64,000 nt of DNA from Arthrobacter castelli DSM 16402 (GTDB lineage: Bacteria > Actinomycetota > Actinomycetes > Actinomycetales > Micrococcaceae). Within the stretch, counting starts at the first letter, position 1; every line of letters begins with the position of its first letter. The translations under genes were made by a program, and so were the position numbers. The notes below the pieces were generated by a model, which saw nothing but the letters and a program-made list of their open reading frames with translations, ran no database searches and was not told where the DNA came from. Of this stretch, positions 1-8,062 are shown piece by piece. The DNA lies in NCBI RefSeq assembly GCF_000430705.1, contig NZ_AUMN01000005.1, positions 1-64,000 of the forward strand, read 5' to 3'.

Positions 1-270
1 CAAACCACCACCACCGGCGGGACGAAGCTGGATGTCGGTGCGATGAATACCGAAACGGCCACCAGCCACCGGTATACCGAAACCGGTGACTATAACGTGT
101 CGCTGGTGACGTATTTCGCCGGCGATTATTCGGTCGACGGTGGCCCTTGGCGGCCGGTTGCGGGCGAGGCGGCGGTGCCCTCAGACCCGCACTTGATGAG
201 TATCTGGACCTCCGAGACATCCCTCTACGCCGACAACTGCATCGAAAACCCCAACGGCGCCGGCTGTTGA
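1..270 (+). CDS. C-terminal end of a PKD-like surface/secreted protein (5' partial)
   Basis: The frame is open from the first base and ends with TGA at 268-270, so this is the last 89 residues of a gene that begins outside the window. The tail contains a segment reading SHRYTETGDYNVSLVTYF, which resembles the closing strands of a PKD (polycystic kidney disease) fold, where an aromatic residue, Gly and an alternating hydrophobic strand are typical. The end is Cys-containing (NCIENPNGAGC), which fits an extracytoplasmic protein. No catalytic motif is visible in the part present. The family call rests on this short pattern only. The next gene is on the other strand and converges on it. Confidence 0.55.
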   Translation, partial: QTTTTGGTKLDVGAMNTETATSHRYTETGDYNVSLVTYFAGDYSVDGGPWRPVAGEAAVPSDPHLMSIWTSETSLYADNCIENPNGAGC

Positions 271-311
271 CCGATATGCGCCTCGCCACACGGTGAGTCC
301 CGGCCGAGCTG

Positions 312-785
312 TTACTCCACGCTCCACAGTTCCGGAATCCGGCGGATAGTCGCGTCTCCGTCCGGGCGCATTTCCACCAAGCCGACCTGGGTCAGCTCGA
401 TGACATCCCCGGGATGGACCCTCCGGCCATTGGTAACCGTTACGTGCGGGCGGAAATTCTCCATTGACTGGCGAGAACTGGTGACCGAAGCGTCGCTGGC
501 GGTGAGCCGGCGGACCATCGACTCATGACAGCTTTGCAATCTTGGGTCATGCTCCACCAAGGAGACCTGCACACTGCGGCGCCGCCCAAACATCTCGTCA
601 GGACCAATCCGGACGGCAGTGCCGAGCAGGTCGCGGGCGGGATCAGCCATCAGTTCGGCGATCGACGCTGGGGGCAGTTCGGACGTGAAGTGGACGAGGG
701 TGATGTGCAGCGGCCATTCGCCGCGACCAAACACCAGCCCTCGTTCGACCCGGTCGACGAATGCAACACTTACGTACGTGGCCAT
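312..785 (-). CDS. 2'-5' RNA ligase / 2H phosphoesterase family protein
   Basis: 157 residues carrying two His-x-Thr-hydrophobic signatures, PLHITLV near residue 25 and RPHVTV near residue 113. These are the paired catalytic motifs of the 2H phosphoesterase superfamily (2'-5' RNA ligase/ThpR-like, cyclic phosphodiesterases). Length is slightly below the usual 170-190 residues but both motifs are intact. The natural substrate in bacteria is generally unclear; cyclic phosphodiester bonds in RNA or nucleotides are the likely chemistry. It stands alone, convergent with the gene before it and divergent from the XRE regulator, with the palindrome at 826-861 upstream of its start. Confidence 0.75.
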   Translation of the reverse strand: MATYVSVAFVDRVERGLVFGRGEWPLHITLVHFTSELPPASIAELMADPARDLLGTAVRIGPDEMFGRRRSVQVSLVEHDPRLQSCHESMVRRLTASDASVTSSRQSMENFRPHVTVTNGRRVHPGDVIELTQVGLVEMRPDGDATIRRIPELWSVE

Positions 786-825
786 GCCCCGAGTATGGCA
801 CCCAACCGCCGAGGTAGCGCCCTGC

Positions 826-897
826 CCGTCAGGTAGCCCGTTGCAAGGGGCTACCTGACGGCCAAGCGGCTACCTCGCGGCCAAGGGGCTACCTCGG
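826..897. repeat. Perfect 14-bp-stem palindrome followed by degenerate direct repeats
   Basis: Arms at 826-839 and 848-861 (CCGTCAGGTAGCCC and its exact complement) flank GTTGCAAG. Immediately downstream the right-arm core recurs twice in units GGCCAAGCGGCTACCTCGC (861-879) and a second near-identical unit ending at about 897. It lies between divergent genes, so it is not a terminator for either. It shares the TTGCAA centre with the palindrome at 41362-41407. It could be a dispersed intergenic repeat or an operator. Confidence 0.7.
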
Positions 898-1089
898 CAA
901 GCTGTTTTCCGACGACGTCGAACGGAGACGTCGCGACAATCGTTATGCACCCGTGCCCGGCGGAGAGGCGAATTGCGTGCCGCGCAACATTGGTTTTCCA
1001 GTAGGCTCTTGTGACGTGGCTAACAATTCGCGGACCCTTCGTCGGAATCACCGGGCCCGCCGGAGCGCGTCGGATGTAGTAGGAGCGGT

Positions 1090-1662
1090 ATGAAAGCACT
1101 TCCGGTTGAACCGAGCTATTCGCAGGTGGCGATTGGCTCCCGGATCCGGGCTGCCCGGCAGGCGCAGCGGATGACTATCGAGCAGGTGGCGGACTCGAGC
1201 GGACTTACCAAGGGGTTCCTCAGTCGCATTGAGCGGGACCTGACATCACCGTCGGTGGCTTCGCTGGTCACATTGTGCGAGGTGCTGTCCGTTTCGATTG
1301 GCGAGTTGTTCACGGCCCCGGAGACAAATCTGGTGCGGCTCGACAGTGCACCGCGGATCAGCCTGGGCGGCGAGGGGATCGACGAGCACCTGCTCACTGT
1401 CCGGTCCGAGCGCCGCGTCCAGATGATCCGTGCCGTGATTTCCCCGCGGGGCAAGGGGGAGTCGGAGTTGTACAGCGTGGACTGCGAGGTGGATGTGCTC
1501 CACGTGGCTCAAGGAAGGCTGACGCTGATCATGACGCACGAAGCGTATGACCTCGGCCCGGGGGACACCATGACCTTCCCGGGACACGAACCGCACAGCT
1601 GGTCCAACGATACCGACGAGGAGACTGTCGTGATCTGGACCCTGGTGAACGCCCAGCGGTGA
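1090..1662 (+). CDS. XRE-family transcriptional regulator with C-terminal cupin
   Basis: 190 residues. An N-terminal helix-turn-helix of the XRE/lambda-repressor type covers about residues 15-68 ([19 protein letters not shown], then [13 protein letters not shown]). A small cupin barrel covers about 115-185 ([32 protein letters not shown]). This XRE-cupin layout is common in regulators that sense a small metabolite in the cupin and control amine or amino-acid catabolism. The start is set by AGGAG four bases upstream. It sits 85 bp ahead of the ureohydrolase/TPP enzyme pair in the same direction and is probably their regulator. The ligand is unknown. Confidence 0.85.
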   Translation: MKALPVEPSYSQVAIGSRIRAARQAQRMTIEQVADSSGLTKGFLSRIERDLTSPSVASLVTLCEVLSVSIGELFTAPETNLVRLDSAPRISLGGEGIDEHLLTVRSERRVQMIRAVISPRGKGESELYSVDCEVDVLHVAQGRLTLIMTHEAYDLGPGDTMTFPGHEPHSWSNDTDEETVVIWTLVNAQR

Positions 1663-1747
1663 CAACCGGAAAACATTTGATGCGTTTGAGAAAACCCTCA
1701 CGTACCATGGCGGATACGCACCGCCGCATCTTCAAGGAAGAGGATTT

Positions 1748-2785
1748 ATGACTGAAGCACGTATTACGGCAGCCAACGGCAACGTCGGGCCCATCGATTC
1801 CTCCCGGGTTCCGCGCTATTCCGGTGCCGCCACTTTCGCCCGACTGCCCCTGCTGGACGAGGTCGGCGCGGCGGACGTCACCGTCGTCGGAATCCCGTTC
1901 GATACAGGGGTATCGTTCCGTCCCGGCGCCCGCTTCGGGCCCAACCATGTCCGTGAAGCGTCCCGCCTGCTCCGCCCGTACAACCCGGCCCTCGAGGTCT
2001 CTCCGTTCGAGAATGTGCAAGTGGCCGACGCCGGCGATATCGCAGTCAACCCGTTCAACATCGAGGAAGCTTTGGACACCGCCAAGGCATCCGCACTGGA
2101 ATTGACGTCCGACGGCGGCAAGTTGGTCACCATCGGCGGCGACCACACCCTGGCGCTCCCATTGCTGCGTGCAGCGGCCGAGCGTCACGGACCAGTGGCG
2201 CTGCTGCACTTCGACGCGCACCTGGACACCTGGGACACCTACTTCGGCGCCGAATACACCCACGGCACCCCGTTCCGCAGGGCGTTCGAAGAAGGCATCA
2301 TCGACACCGAGGCGCTGTGCCACGTGGGAACCCGCGGGCCCTTGTACGGGGTGAAGGATCTTGAGGATGACCGGCGCTTCGGCTTCGGAATCGTCACCTC
2401 GGCCGACATCTTCCGTCTCGGGGTGGACGAGGTGGTCGACAAGCTGCGGGAGCGGATCGGTGACCGGCCGCTGTACATCTCGGTCGACATCGACGTGCTG
2501 GATCCGGCGCACGCCCCCGGCACCGGGACTCCGGAAGCGGGAGGGATGACCAGCCGGGAACTGCTGGAGATCCTGCGCGGGCTCCGTGGCCTGAACCTGA
2601 TCGGTGCCGACGTCGTCGAAGTTTCCCCTGCCTACGATCACGCTGACATCACCGGCGTTGCGGCCTCCCACGTGACCTACGATTTGGTGTCCTTGATGGC
2701 TCTGGGCACCTCGACTCAGGCGGAGGGGAACGACGACGGCAGGGTGGATATTGCCACCGTCCGGCAGCAGGATGCGATCGGATGA
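1748..2785 (+). CDS. speB: Agmatinase/guanidinobutyrase-family ureohydrolase
   Basis: 345 residues of the arginase/agmatinase (ureohydrolase) fold. The binuclear manganese ligands are all present: GGDH with His133, DAHLD with Asp156/His158/Asp160, and SVDIDVLDP with Asp247/Asp249. The family hydrolyses a guanidino group to release urea; agmatine to putrescine and 4-guanidinobutyrate to 4-aminobutyrate are the usual options and the sequence alone does not decide. It overlaps the next gene by 4 bp (ATGA), so the two are translationally coupled. Pairing with a TPP-dependent decarboxylase favours a guanidino-acid route over simple polyamine synthesis. The RBS is AGGAAGAGGA. The symbol denotes the family, not a proven substrate. 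Confidence 0.85.
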   Translation: MTEARITAANGNVGPIDSSRVPRYSGAATFARLPLLDEVGAADVTVVGIPFDTGVSFRPGARFGPNHVREASRLLRPYNPALEVSPFENVQVADAGDIAVNPFNIEEALDTAKASALELTSDGGKLVTIGGDHTLALPLLRAAAERHGPVALLHFDAHLDTWDTYFGAEYTHGTPFRRAFEEGIIDTEALCHVGTRGPLYGVKDLEDDRRFGFGIVTSADIFRLGVDEVVDKLRERIGDRPLYISVDIDVLDPAHAPGTGTPEAGGMTSRELLEILRGLRGLNLIGADVVEVSPAYDHADITGVAASHVTYDLVSLMALGTSTQAEGNDDGRVDIATVRQQDAIG

Positions 2786-4461
2786 GCGAAGCGTCCGTAT
2801 CGCAATCCGCTGTCGAAGAACCCGCCGTGACGGCCGCCGGTAAACGCAACGGCGGGGACCTCGTCGTCGAAACCCTCACCGCGCTGGGCGCTGACACCGT
2901 CTTCGGAATACCGGGCCAGCACGCCCTGGGGCTGTTTGACGCCATGGGCCGCGGCAGCCTGCACTTCGTATCCTCACGGGTGGAGAACAACTCGGCCTTC
3001 GCCGCGGACGGTTACGCCAGAGCCACCGGCCGGCCCGGCGTCGTCTTCTTGTCCACAGGTCCCGGAGCCTTGACGTCGTTGTCCGGGCTGCAGGAGGCCT
3101 ACGCCACCGCCGTTCCGATGGTCGTGATCTCGTCGCAGATCCCATCGGAAGGCCTCGGGGCCCGGCGCAAGGGAATGCTGCACCAGCTCGATGACCAGCA
3201 GGCGTCGGCGGCGAACGTGTCCAAGACCCAACGACTCGTCCAGCACGCCTCGGCGATCCCGTCGGCCATTGCGGGCGCGTGGTCCGAAGCGCTCACCGCC
3301 CCGATGGGACCGGTGTGGGTGGAGGTACCCCAGGACATCCTGCTGGCCGGCCACCAGATTCCGCCGGTCCGCGACGTCGGCGCGGCGCCCTCACCGTTGC
3401 CTGCCCGGGCCGAATTGATCGAAGCCGCCGCGGACCAGCTCTCCGCAGCGAAACGGCCGGCCATCATCGCAGGTGGGGGAGTACGCCGCGGGCAGGGCGA
3501 ACAAGCTTTACTTCAGGTGGCCGAAAAGCTGCGGGCGCCGGTGCTCTCGTCCAACGGCGGCAACGGTTCCTTCCCGCGCGACCATGAACTGTCGCTGCAG
3601 AGCTGGGTGGAGGACCGCTATGCCACCGCGGTGATGGAGGACGCCGACGTGCTGCTGGTCATCGGTACGTCGCTGGGCGAAGTCACCTCCAACTACTTCA
3701 CGCTGACTCCGCGGGGGACGATGGTCCAGATCGACGCCGAGTGGCGGGTGCTGGAATCCAACCACCCAGCGCTCGGGATCCACGCCGACGCCGGTCTGGC
3801 CCTGGAAGCGCTCGCCGACGCGGTGCCTGCGACTCAGGCGAGGTCCTGGCACGGTACCTCCGTCGAGGACATGGTGGCTCAGACCCTGGCGAAGATCACC
3901 GCCCGGCTCGATCAGCAGGAGCTGACCATGGAACGGAAGTTCATGGCCGACCTGCGTGAAGCCACGCCGGAAACCATGCAGACTTTCTGGGACATGACTA
4001 TCGCCGGGTACTGGGGCTGGTCCTGTTGGGATCCCAAGTCCGGCCAGTTCCACTCCGCCCAAGGTGCCGGGGGGATCGGTTACGGTTTCCCCGCAGCCAT
4101 TGGCGGCGCCGTCGGACATGGCCAGCGGGTGCTGGCCGTCTCCGGGGACGGTTCGGCAATGTATTCCATTGCCGAGCTGGCCACTGCCAGGCAACACAAG
4201 GCCCCGGTCACCTGGCTGATCGTCGACGACGGCGGGTACGGCATCCTGCGTGAGTACATGGAAGGGGCCTTCGGACAGGCCACCGCCACCGAACTCGCCC
4301 GCCCCGATTACGTGGCGCTCGCTGAGTCGTTTGGTGTTCCGGCTCGGAAGGTCGGCCCGGACGGCATCGGGCCAGCGCTCGAGGATTCCTATGCGGCCGA
4401 CGGGCCGAACGTCGTCGTCGTTGAAGCCCGGTTGCAGCTGTTCGAACCAACACACCTGTAG
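2782..4461 (+). CDS. TPP-dependent enzyme, acetolactate synthase-like (possible 2-oxo-acid decarboxylase)
   Basis: 559 residues with three domains: N-terminal Pyr domain (about 15-185), central domain (about 210-345) and C-terminal PP domain (about 400-555). The TPP-activating Glu lies in SRVENN near residue 67. The cofactor/Mg motif begins at GDGSAMYS near residue 455 and closes at [11 protein letters not shown]. Length and architecture fit acetolactate synthase, benzoylformate decarboxylase and 2-ketoarginine decarboxylase (AruI). There is no regulatory subunit nearby, so a biosynthetic acetolactate synthase is unlikely. Coupling to a ureohydrolase suggests decarboxylation of a guanidino 2-oxo acid (inference). 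A decayed copy of this gene's 3' end lies at 5833-5972. Confidence 0.8.
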   Translation: MSEASVSQSAVEEPAVTAAGKRNGGDLVVETLTALGADTVFGIPGQHALGLFDAMGRGSLHFVSSRVENNSAFAADGYARATGRPGVVFLSTGPGALTSLSGLQEAYATAVPMVVISSQIPSEGLGARRKGMLHQLDDQQASAANVSKTQRLVQHASAIPSAIAGAWSEALTAPMGPVWVEVPQDILLAGHQIPPVRDVGAAPSPLPARAELIEAAADQLSAAKRPAIIAGGGVRRGQGEQALLQVAEKLRAPVLSSNGGNGSFPRDHELSLQSWVEDRYATAVMEDADVLLVIGTSLGEVTSNYFTLTPRGTMVQIDAEWRVLESNHPALGIHADAGLALEALADAVPATQARSWHGTSVEDMVAQTLAKITARLDQQELTMERKFMADLREATPETMQTFWDMTIAGYWGWSCWDPKSGQFHSAQGAGGIGYGFPAAIGGAVGHGQRVLAVSGDGSAMYSIAELATARQHKAPVTWLIVDDGGYGILREYMEGAFGQATATELARPDYVALAESFGVPARKVGPDGIGPALEDSYAADGPNVVVVEARLQLFEPTHL

Positions 4462-4466
4462 TTCGT

Positions 4467-4531
4467 CCAGGCGGGACAACGACGGTACGGAGCGCCCAAA
4501 CCGGTCGATTCGCCCGTTTTGTCCTGCCTGG
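4467..4531 (+). terminator. Hairpin after the ureohydrolase/TPP operon
   Basis: Arms CCAGGCGGGACAA (4467-4479) and TTGTCCTGCCTGG (4519-4531) pair over 13 positions with one G-T wobble, around a 39-base loop that can itself fold. It starts 6 bp after the TPP gene stop. No long T-run follows, as is common in actinobacterial terminators. Confidence 0.6.
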
Positions 4532-4612
4532 CCAAGCACTGACCCGGTCTGAATCCAAGTGACACCGGATGTTCTTTAGTGGCTCTTCCCTGGAACGCCG
4601 TAGCGTACGGAT

Positions 4613-4800
4613 ATGGCAAGCGTTCGAATCGAAACCGGACAGTCCCCCAGCAGGAAGCCGCGAAATATGCAAGGGTTCTTCAAAATCCGGTGAGTTCGAT
4701 ATCGAACTGTGGGCGCGTTCCTAGGCGTGTTGAGACGGCGGTGAGACTCGAGTGGAGTGGGACAAGAACAGAAAGGGTTGTGCTGCCTGCGTTGGCCGGT
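4613..4800 (+). pseudogene. Decayed copy of the small gene at 7084-7311
   Basis: The start region reads ATGGCAAGCGTTCGAATCGA, matching ATGGCAACCGTTCGTATCGA of the intact gene at 7084, and similarity continues through CAGGAAGC and the TTCTTCAAAA/TTTCCAGAAA stretch. Insertions and deletions break the frame: the copy stops after 26 codons (TGA 4691-4693). Weaker similarity may run to about 4800, where AAAGGGTTGTG matches the region of the intact gene near AAAGGCGCGGTTTGTG. The upstream bases (GTACGGAT versus GTCCCGGGT) also look related. The right boundary is approximate. Confidence 0.65.
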
Positions 4801-4967
4801 GGTTTGACTGACGCAATACGGAATTTTCTTCTGCAGATTCTGCCTACTCGTGGTTTCGTTCGTGACGCTTCATTGAGGGGAATGCGCGTAGTGTTGCAGT
4901 CACGATGTCACCCGTCAATGTTGTTACTGTGGATAACTAGAATTTGGGCGAATTCTATTTCGAAGCA

Positions 4968-4996
4968 TTGACCCGCGGTTTCTTTAGTTCTAGATT
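4968..4996 (+). promoter_or_regulatory. Sigma-70-type promoter for the 5005-5818 gene pair
   Basis: TTGACC at 4968-4973, a spacer of exactly 17 bp, and TAGATT at 4991-4996. The ATG at 5005 is nine bases past the -10 box, so the transcript would be leaderless for that start, or carry a leader of about 45 bases for the ATG at 5050. Confidence 0.6.
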
Positions 4997-5004
4997 CAGG
5001 ATTC

Positions 5005-5559
5005 ATGAAAGGAACACAAATACGGAAAACCACGGAACGCCGGATATCCATGACGCACAGGATCGGGGCGCTAATAGCCGGTCTGGCATTAGTTGCCACC
5101 TCCATGCTGACGACGGCAGGGATTGCCACTGCTGCTCCGTCCGGGGGGATTGCGGCCGCCTCCAACTGCAATGGCTACAACTACGAGGGGCCTTTCGTCC
5201 AGCAGGGTCTTGGCTATAGCAGCAAGGCCGTCGTGATGCTCGACTCCTGTGTCGCCAATGAAGTCGAATCCATACTGCAGACCGGGGGCACGGCAGGAGA
5301 AGTCGTCGCCGGCATCACTACAAAATTTCCTAGCTTGGTCGTGGGCAGCGCGATCTTCGGGTATATGTCCGGTGCTGCAGGTAACGCCATAGAGACCTGT
5401 GCGAATCAAGCCAACGGGAGAGGTATCATTTTCGATGTGGTGGTTGCATCAACTGGTGCGGTGTTCATTTCCAACTGTCGAGCGCAGACACCGGCCGTAA
5501 CTCCGCCCAACTGTCCACCCGGTAAAGTGTGCCCGTTCACGGCGAAGGAAAATGCGTAA
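5005..5559 (+). CDS. Small secreted Cys-rich protein, candidate bacteriocin-like
   Basis: 184 residues and no family recognised. A signal peptide is clear: a basic stretch, then IGALIAGLALVATSMLTTAG and a cleavage-type ATAAP site near residues 44-49. The mature part of about 135 residues has six Cys, enough for three disulfides. It also has a central hydrophobic, Gly-zipper-like helix (VVGSAIFGYMSGAAGNA) of the kind seen in membrane-inserting bacteriocins. The C-terminus is Pro/Cys-rich. The start at 5005 would be leaderless from the promoter at 4968-4996; ATG 5050 is an alternative that shortens the signal n-region. The next gene overlaps by 8 bp. The region is more AT-rich than its surroundings, suggesting acquisition. 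Function is inferred from layout only. Confidence 0.6.
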   Translation: MKGTQIRKTTERRISMTHRIGALIAGLALVATSMLTTAGIATAAPSGGIAAASNCNGYNYEGPFVQQGLGYSSKAVVMLDSCVANEVESILQTGGTAGEVVAGITTKFPSLVVGSAIFGYMSGAAGNAIETCANQANGRGIIFDVVVASTGAVFISNCRAQTPAVTPPNCPPGKVCPFTAKENA

Positions 5560-5818
5560 ACATCTACCTAGGATAGCCGCGTGGGCGACCGCCATCAGTG
5601 CGGTCGTCTTCGCGGCGTTCGCCGTTTTTGCGGTGATTTCCTTCTTCCAGTATCAGCAGGCTGAAACCTTCGAGATGCAACGCGAAATCCTCGGACGAAG
5701 GTCCGACCTGACACTGACCCTGGGAGTGATTCTTCCTGTTCTTCTGGGAAGCTACTACACGTGGCGTTACACGCGTCCAAGAACAAGTGATCGCAGCCAC
5801 GGGCACAACCAGGCGTGA
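5552..5818 (+). CDS. Small two-helix membrane protein, candidate immunity protein
   Basis: 88 residues with a basic N-terminus and two predicted transmembrane segments, about 8-32 (AAWATAISAVVFAAFAVFAV) and about 54-70 (LTLGVILPVLLGSYYTW). A polar, charged linker separates them and the tail is positively charged. It overlaps the secreted protein gene by 8 bp, and its RBS (GAAGGAAA) lies within that gene, so the two are coupled. Size, topology and coupling to a secreted hydrophobic product match the pattern of bacteriocin immunity proteins, but there is no recognised family and the role is an inference. Confidence 0.6.
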   Translation: MRKHLPRIAAWATAISAVVFAAFAVFAVISFFQYQQAETFEMQREILGRRSDLTLTLGVILPVLLGSYYTWRYTRPRTSDRSHGHNQA

Positions 5819-5832
5819 ATGACCGCAAAATC

Positions 5833-5972
5833 GCCAATGTGGCCACTGTTAGGCAGCACAACGTCCCCGTCGACTTGGCTGATCGTCGTCGAGGCGTGTA
5901 CCGGATCCTGCGCGAGTACATAGAAGACGCCTATAATCCCGGGTGAGGCTGTTCGAGCCGACGCACTTGTAA
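5833..5972 (+). pseudogene. Remnant of a second copy of the TPP enzyme 3' end
   Basis: Bases 5833-5935 align with the TPP gene from about 4171: GCCACTGTTAGGCAGCAC versus GCCACTGCCAGGCAACAC, and ATCCTGCGCGAGTACAT versus ATCCTGCGTGAGTACAT. A one-base insertion before CTGATCGTCG and a compensating deletion shift the frame in between. After a deletion of roughly 150 bp relative to the intact gene, 5941-5972 (GCTGTTCGAGCCGACGCA, then CTTGTAA) matches its last codons and stop. It is non-functional and lies directly upstream of the epimerase gene. Confidence 0.85.
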
Positions 5973-6007
5973 CGAGGGGTGGCACACTCCCGGCGGCCGG
6001 GCGAATA

Positions 6008-6994
6008 ATGGCCGTCATGAGGGTCTTGGTCTTGGGTGGCACGTCGTTTATCGGGCGCCGTGTCGTGGAACGTCTGCATGAGCGCGGTGACCAGCTGCTG
6101 GTGGTGCACCGGGGACACCATGAACCGCAACCGTGGGTACCTGTGGAACACCTGCGGACCGACCGTCATGCGCTGGCCGATCATGCAAACACTATCCACG
6201 CGTTCAGCGCGGATGCCGTCATCGATACGTGCGCGCTGACCGAAGGCGACGTGGCTGCCGTCGTCGGCGTGCTGCCGGATGTGCCCACCGTGGTGTTGTC
6301 CAGCCAGGACGTATACCAAGCTTACACGGGGATGAATACCAACCAGTGCGAGTCGGCGGTGCCGATCACAGAGGACTCCGAGCTGCGGCGCGATCGCTAT
6401 CCGCATCGTGGATCCGGTGTCGAAGGCATCCCGGACGACTACGAGAAGCTCGACGTCGAACGTCTCTGGTTGGAGCGTGGCGCCGTGGTGTTGCGGCTGC
6501 CCACGGTTTACGGCCAGCATGACTGGCAACGCCGCGAGGATGCGGTGCTCCGCCGGATTCGTGCCGGGCGGGAGCAGATGCCGATGGGTGCCGGAAACCT
6601 GCTCTGGACCCGGGCACACGTTGAAGACGTTGCCACGGGTGTGCTGGCAGCGCTCGATGTGCGCGCCGCGGACGGGACGGCCGTGAATCTGGGTGAGTTG
6701 CAGACCGTGCCGATCCGCCAGTGGCTGGCACAGATTGTCCGTGCCGCCGGGGCGGAGCTGGAATTCGTCACGGTTCCCGAATCCGCCCTCCACGACGAAC
6801 TTGTCATCACCTCCGCGCCGGCTCAGCACCTGCTGGTGTCCATGCGGCGGGCCGAGGAACTGCTGGGGTGGGATCCTGGAAGTCCGGAGCGACGCGTCGC
6901 CGAATCCGTTCAGTGGCATCTGGCCCACCCACCCGAACTGCCATGGACGGCCATGGACACCGCAGCGGATGAGGCCGCGCTCGCCCGCGCCTGA
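6008..6994 (+). CDS. NAD-dependent epimerase/dehydratase-family protein
   Basis: 328 residues with an N-terminal Rossmann fold. The nucleotide-binding GGTSFIGR motif is at about residues 10-17, followed by an acidic/basic second strand (LLVVHRG). It belongs to the extended SDR/epimerase superfamily (atypical or isoflavone-reductase-like branch). The usual YxxxK pair is not evident, as the region after SSQDVYQAY lacks the Lys, so it may bind a nucleotide without sugar epimerase chemistry. The ATG at 6017 (MRVLVLGG) is an equally plausible start. It follows the TPP-gene remnant and precedes the small gene at 7084. Confidence 0.7.
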   Translation: MAVMRVLVLGGTSFIGRRVVERLHERGDQLLVVHRGHHEPQPWVPVEHLRTDRHALADHANTIHAFSADAVIDTCALTEGDVAAVVGVLPDVPTVVLSSQDVYQAYTGMNTNQCESAVPITEDSELRRDRYPHRGSGVEGIPDDYEKLDVERLWLERGAVVLRLPTVYGQHDWQRREDAVLRRIRAGREQMPMGAGNLLWTRAHVEDVATGVLAALDVRAADGTAVNLGELQTVPIRQWLAQIVRAAGAELEFVTVPESALHDELVITSAPAQHLLVSMRRAEELLGWDPGSPERRVAESVQWHLAHPPELPWTAMDTAADEAALARA

Positions 6995-7083
6995 TTCGGC
7001 CCGCCCCTGATTCGGCCCGCGTTCGAACCGGGACCGGTGCACCGATCTGGGCAGGGCGCGGTGGCCGGTGTATGGTCCCGGGT

Positions 7084-7311
7084 ATGGCAACCGTTCGTAT
7101 CGAACTGGACAGTGACAAGCAGGAAGCACGCCGCATATTCGAGGCTTTCCAGAAAGGCCGCGACCATCGTCCGACATTGGACGCCGCGATAGAGGAAGCG
7201 TGGCGGCAAGGACGGACACCGACCGGAAAGGCGCGGTTTGTGGGGTTGTCCGAGGCCGAACCAGTGCGGCTGATGGTCGACGTCGACGTCGTATCCGATA
7301 CCATCCATTGA
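7084..7311 (+). CDS. Small conserved-looking hypothetical protein
   Basis: 75 residues, charged and soluble, beginning MATVRIELDSDKQEARRIF. The first third is an amphipathic helix-like stretch (KQEARRIFEAFQKG) and the end is strand-like (VRLMVDVDVVSDTIH). No known family is recognised. Its reality is supported by the decayed homologous copy at 4613, which starts at the equivalent ATG; this favours 7084 over the in-frame ATG at 7072. It lies between the epimerase and the hydrolase. Confidence 0.55.
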   Translation: MATVRIELDSDKQEARRIFEAFQKGRDHRPTLDAAIEEAWRQGRTPTGKARFVGLSEAEPVRLMVDVDVVSDTIH

Positions 7312-7352
7312 ACTGTCGCTGGTCGAGCATCGGGGACCGAGGAGGCACCGCA

Positions 7353-8021
7353 ATGAGCACGTTCGTACTGATTCATGGAGGTGGATCGACCGCGTGGGAC
7401 TGGCACCTCGTCGCCCCGTTGCTGGAGCGGAAGGGCCACCGCGCTGTGGCGGTCGACTTGCCCATCGAGGACGCGGAAGCCGGACTTGAGGACTACGTCC
7501 AGGCGATGACCGATGCCGTGGACAATCAGGTTCCAGGGGACGGACGGAAGGACGTCATCGTCGTCGGCCACTCGCTGGGAGGTTTCACGGCGCCATTGGC
7601 ATGCGAGGCGCTGCACGCCGACGGTCTTGTTTACCTCGCCGGCATGATCCCGTGGCCGGGCGAGGCCTTCATGGACTGGTGGACGAACACTTGCCACGAC
7701 CGGGAAGACGTCGACAGTGGCTCCGATGCCGCGTTCTTCAACTGGGTTCCCGGCGACCTCGCCGATGAAGCGCGGTCCAGGGAACGCGACCAGCAAGGCG
7801 AGTGGATGTCACGCCCCTGGCCGGCGGACCGGCATCCCGACGTGCCGACCGCCGCCATCCTGTGCCGCGATGATCAGTTTTTCCCGCCGTCGTTCATGAG
7901 GCGGCAGATCAGCGAGCGGTTGGGGATCGAACCGGTGGAGGTCGACGGCGGGCATTACGCCAGCCTCAGCAACCCCGAGTCAGTGGCGGAGGCGCTGGAT
8001 GACGTTGCCTGCACCTCATAA
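7353..8021 (+). CDS. Alpha/beta hydrolase
   Basis: 222 residues. The oxyanion-hole strand FVLIHGGGSTAWDW is at residues 4-17, the nucleophile elbow GHSLGG has Ser74, the acid is in CRDDQFF, and the catalytic His is in GGHYASLSNP near the end. This is a small lidded esterase-type hydrolase of the kind often annotated for unspecified esters. The start is fixed by GAGGAGG eight bases upstream; the longer open frame from 7200 overlaps the previous gene and lacks an RBS. Substrate is unknown. Confidence 0.85.
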   Translation: MSTFVLIHGGGSTAWDWHLVAPLLERKGHRAVAVDLPIEDAEAGLEDYVQAMTDAVDNQVPGDGRKDVIVVGHSLGGFTAPLACEALHADGLVYLAGMIPWPGEAFMDWWTNTCHDREDVDSGSDAAFFNWVPGDLADEARSRERDQQGEWMSRPWPADRHPDVPTAAILCRDDQFFPPSFMRRQISERLGIEPVEVDGGHYASLSNPESVAEALDDVACTS

Positions 8022-8062
8022 CCCCTGAGTACCGTAGGAACGCGAGCAGAAAGGCGGTCGCC

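Noticed and set aside
851-1099. 82-residue open frame on the minus strand between the 2H phosphoesterase and the XRE regulator
   Set aside because: It runs through the repeat cluster and the regulator's promoter/RBS region, has no RBS and gives an Arg-rich product.
2782-4461. Biosynthetic acetolactate synthase (IlvB)
   Set aside because: No small regulatory subunit or branched-chain pathway genes nearby, and it is coupled to a ureohydrolase.
4579-4971. 130-residue open frame on the plus strand
   Set aside because: It runs in a different frame across the decayed small-gene copy and the promoter of the 5005 gene; no family features.
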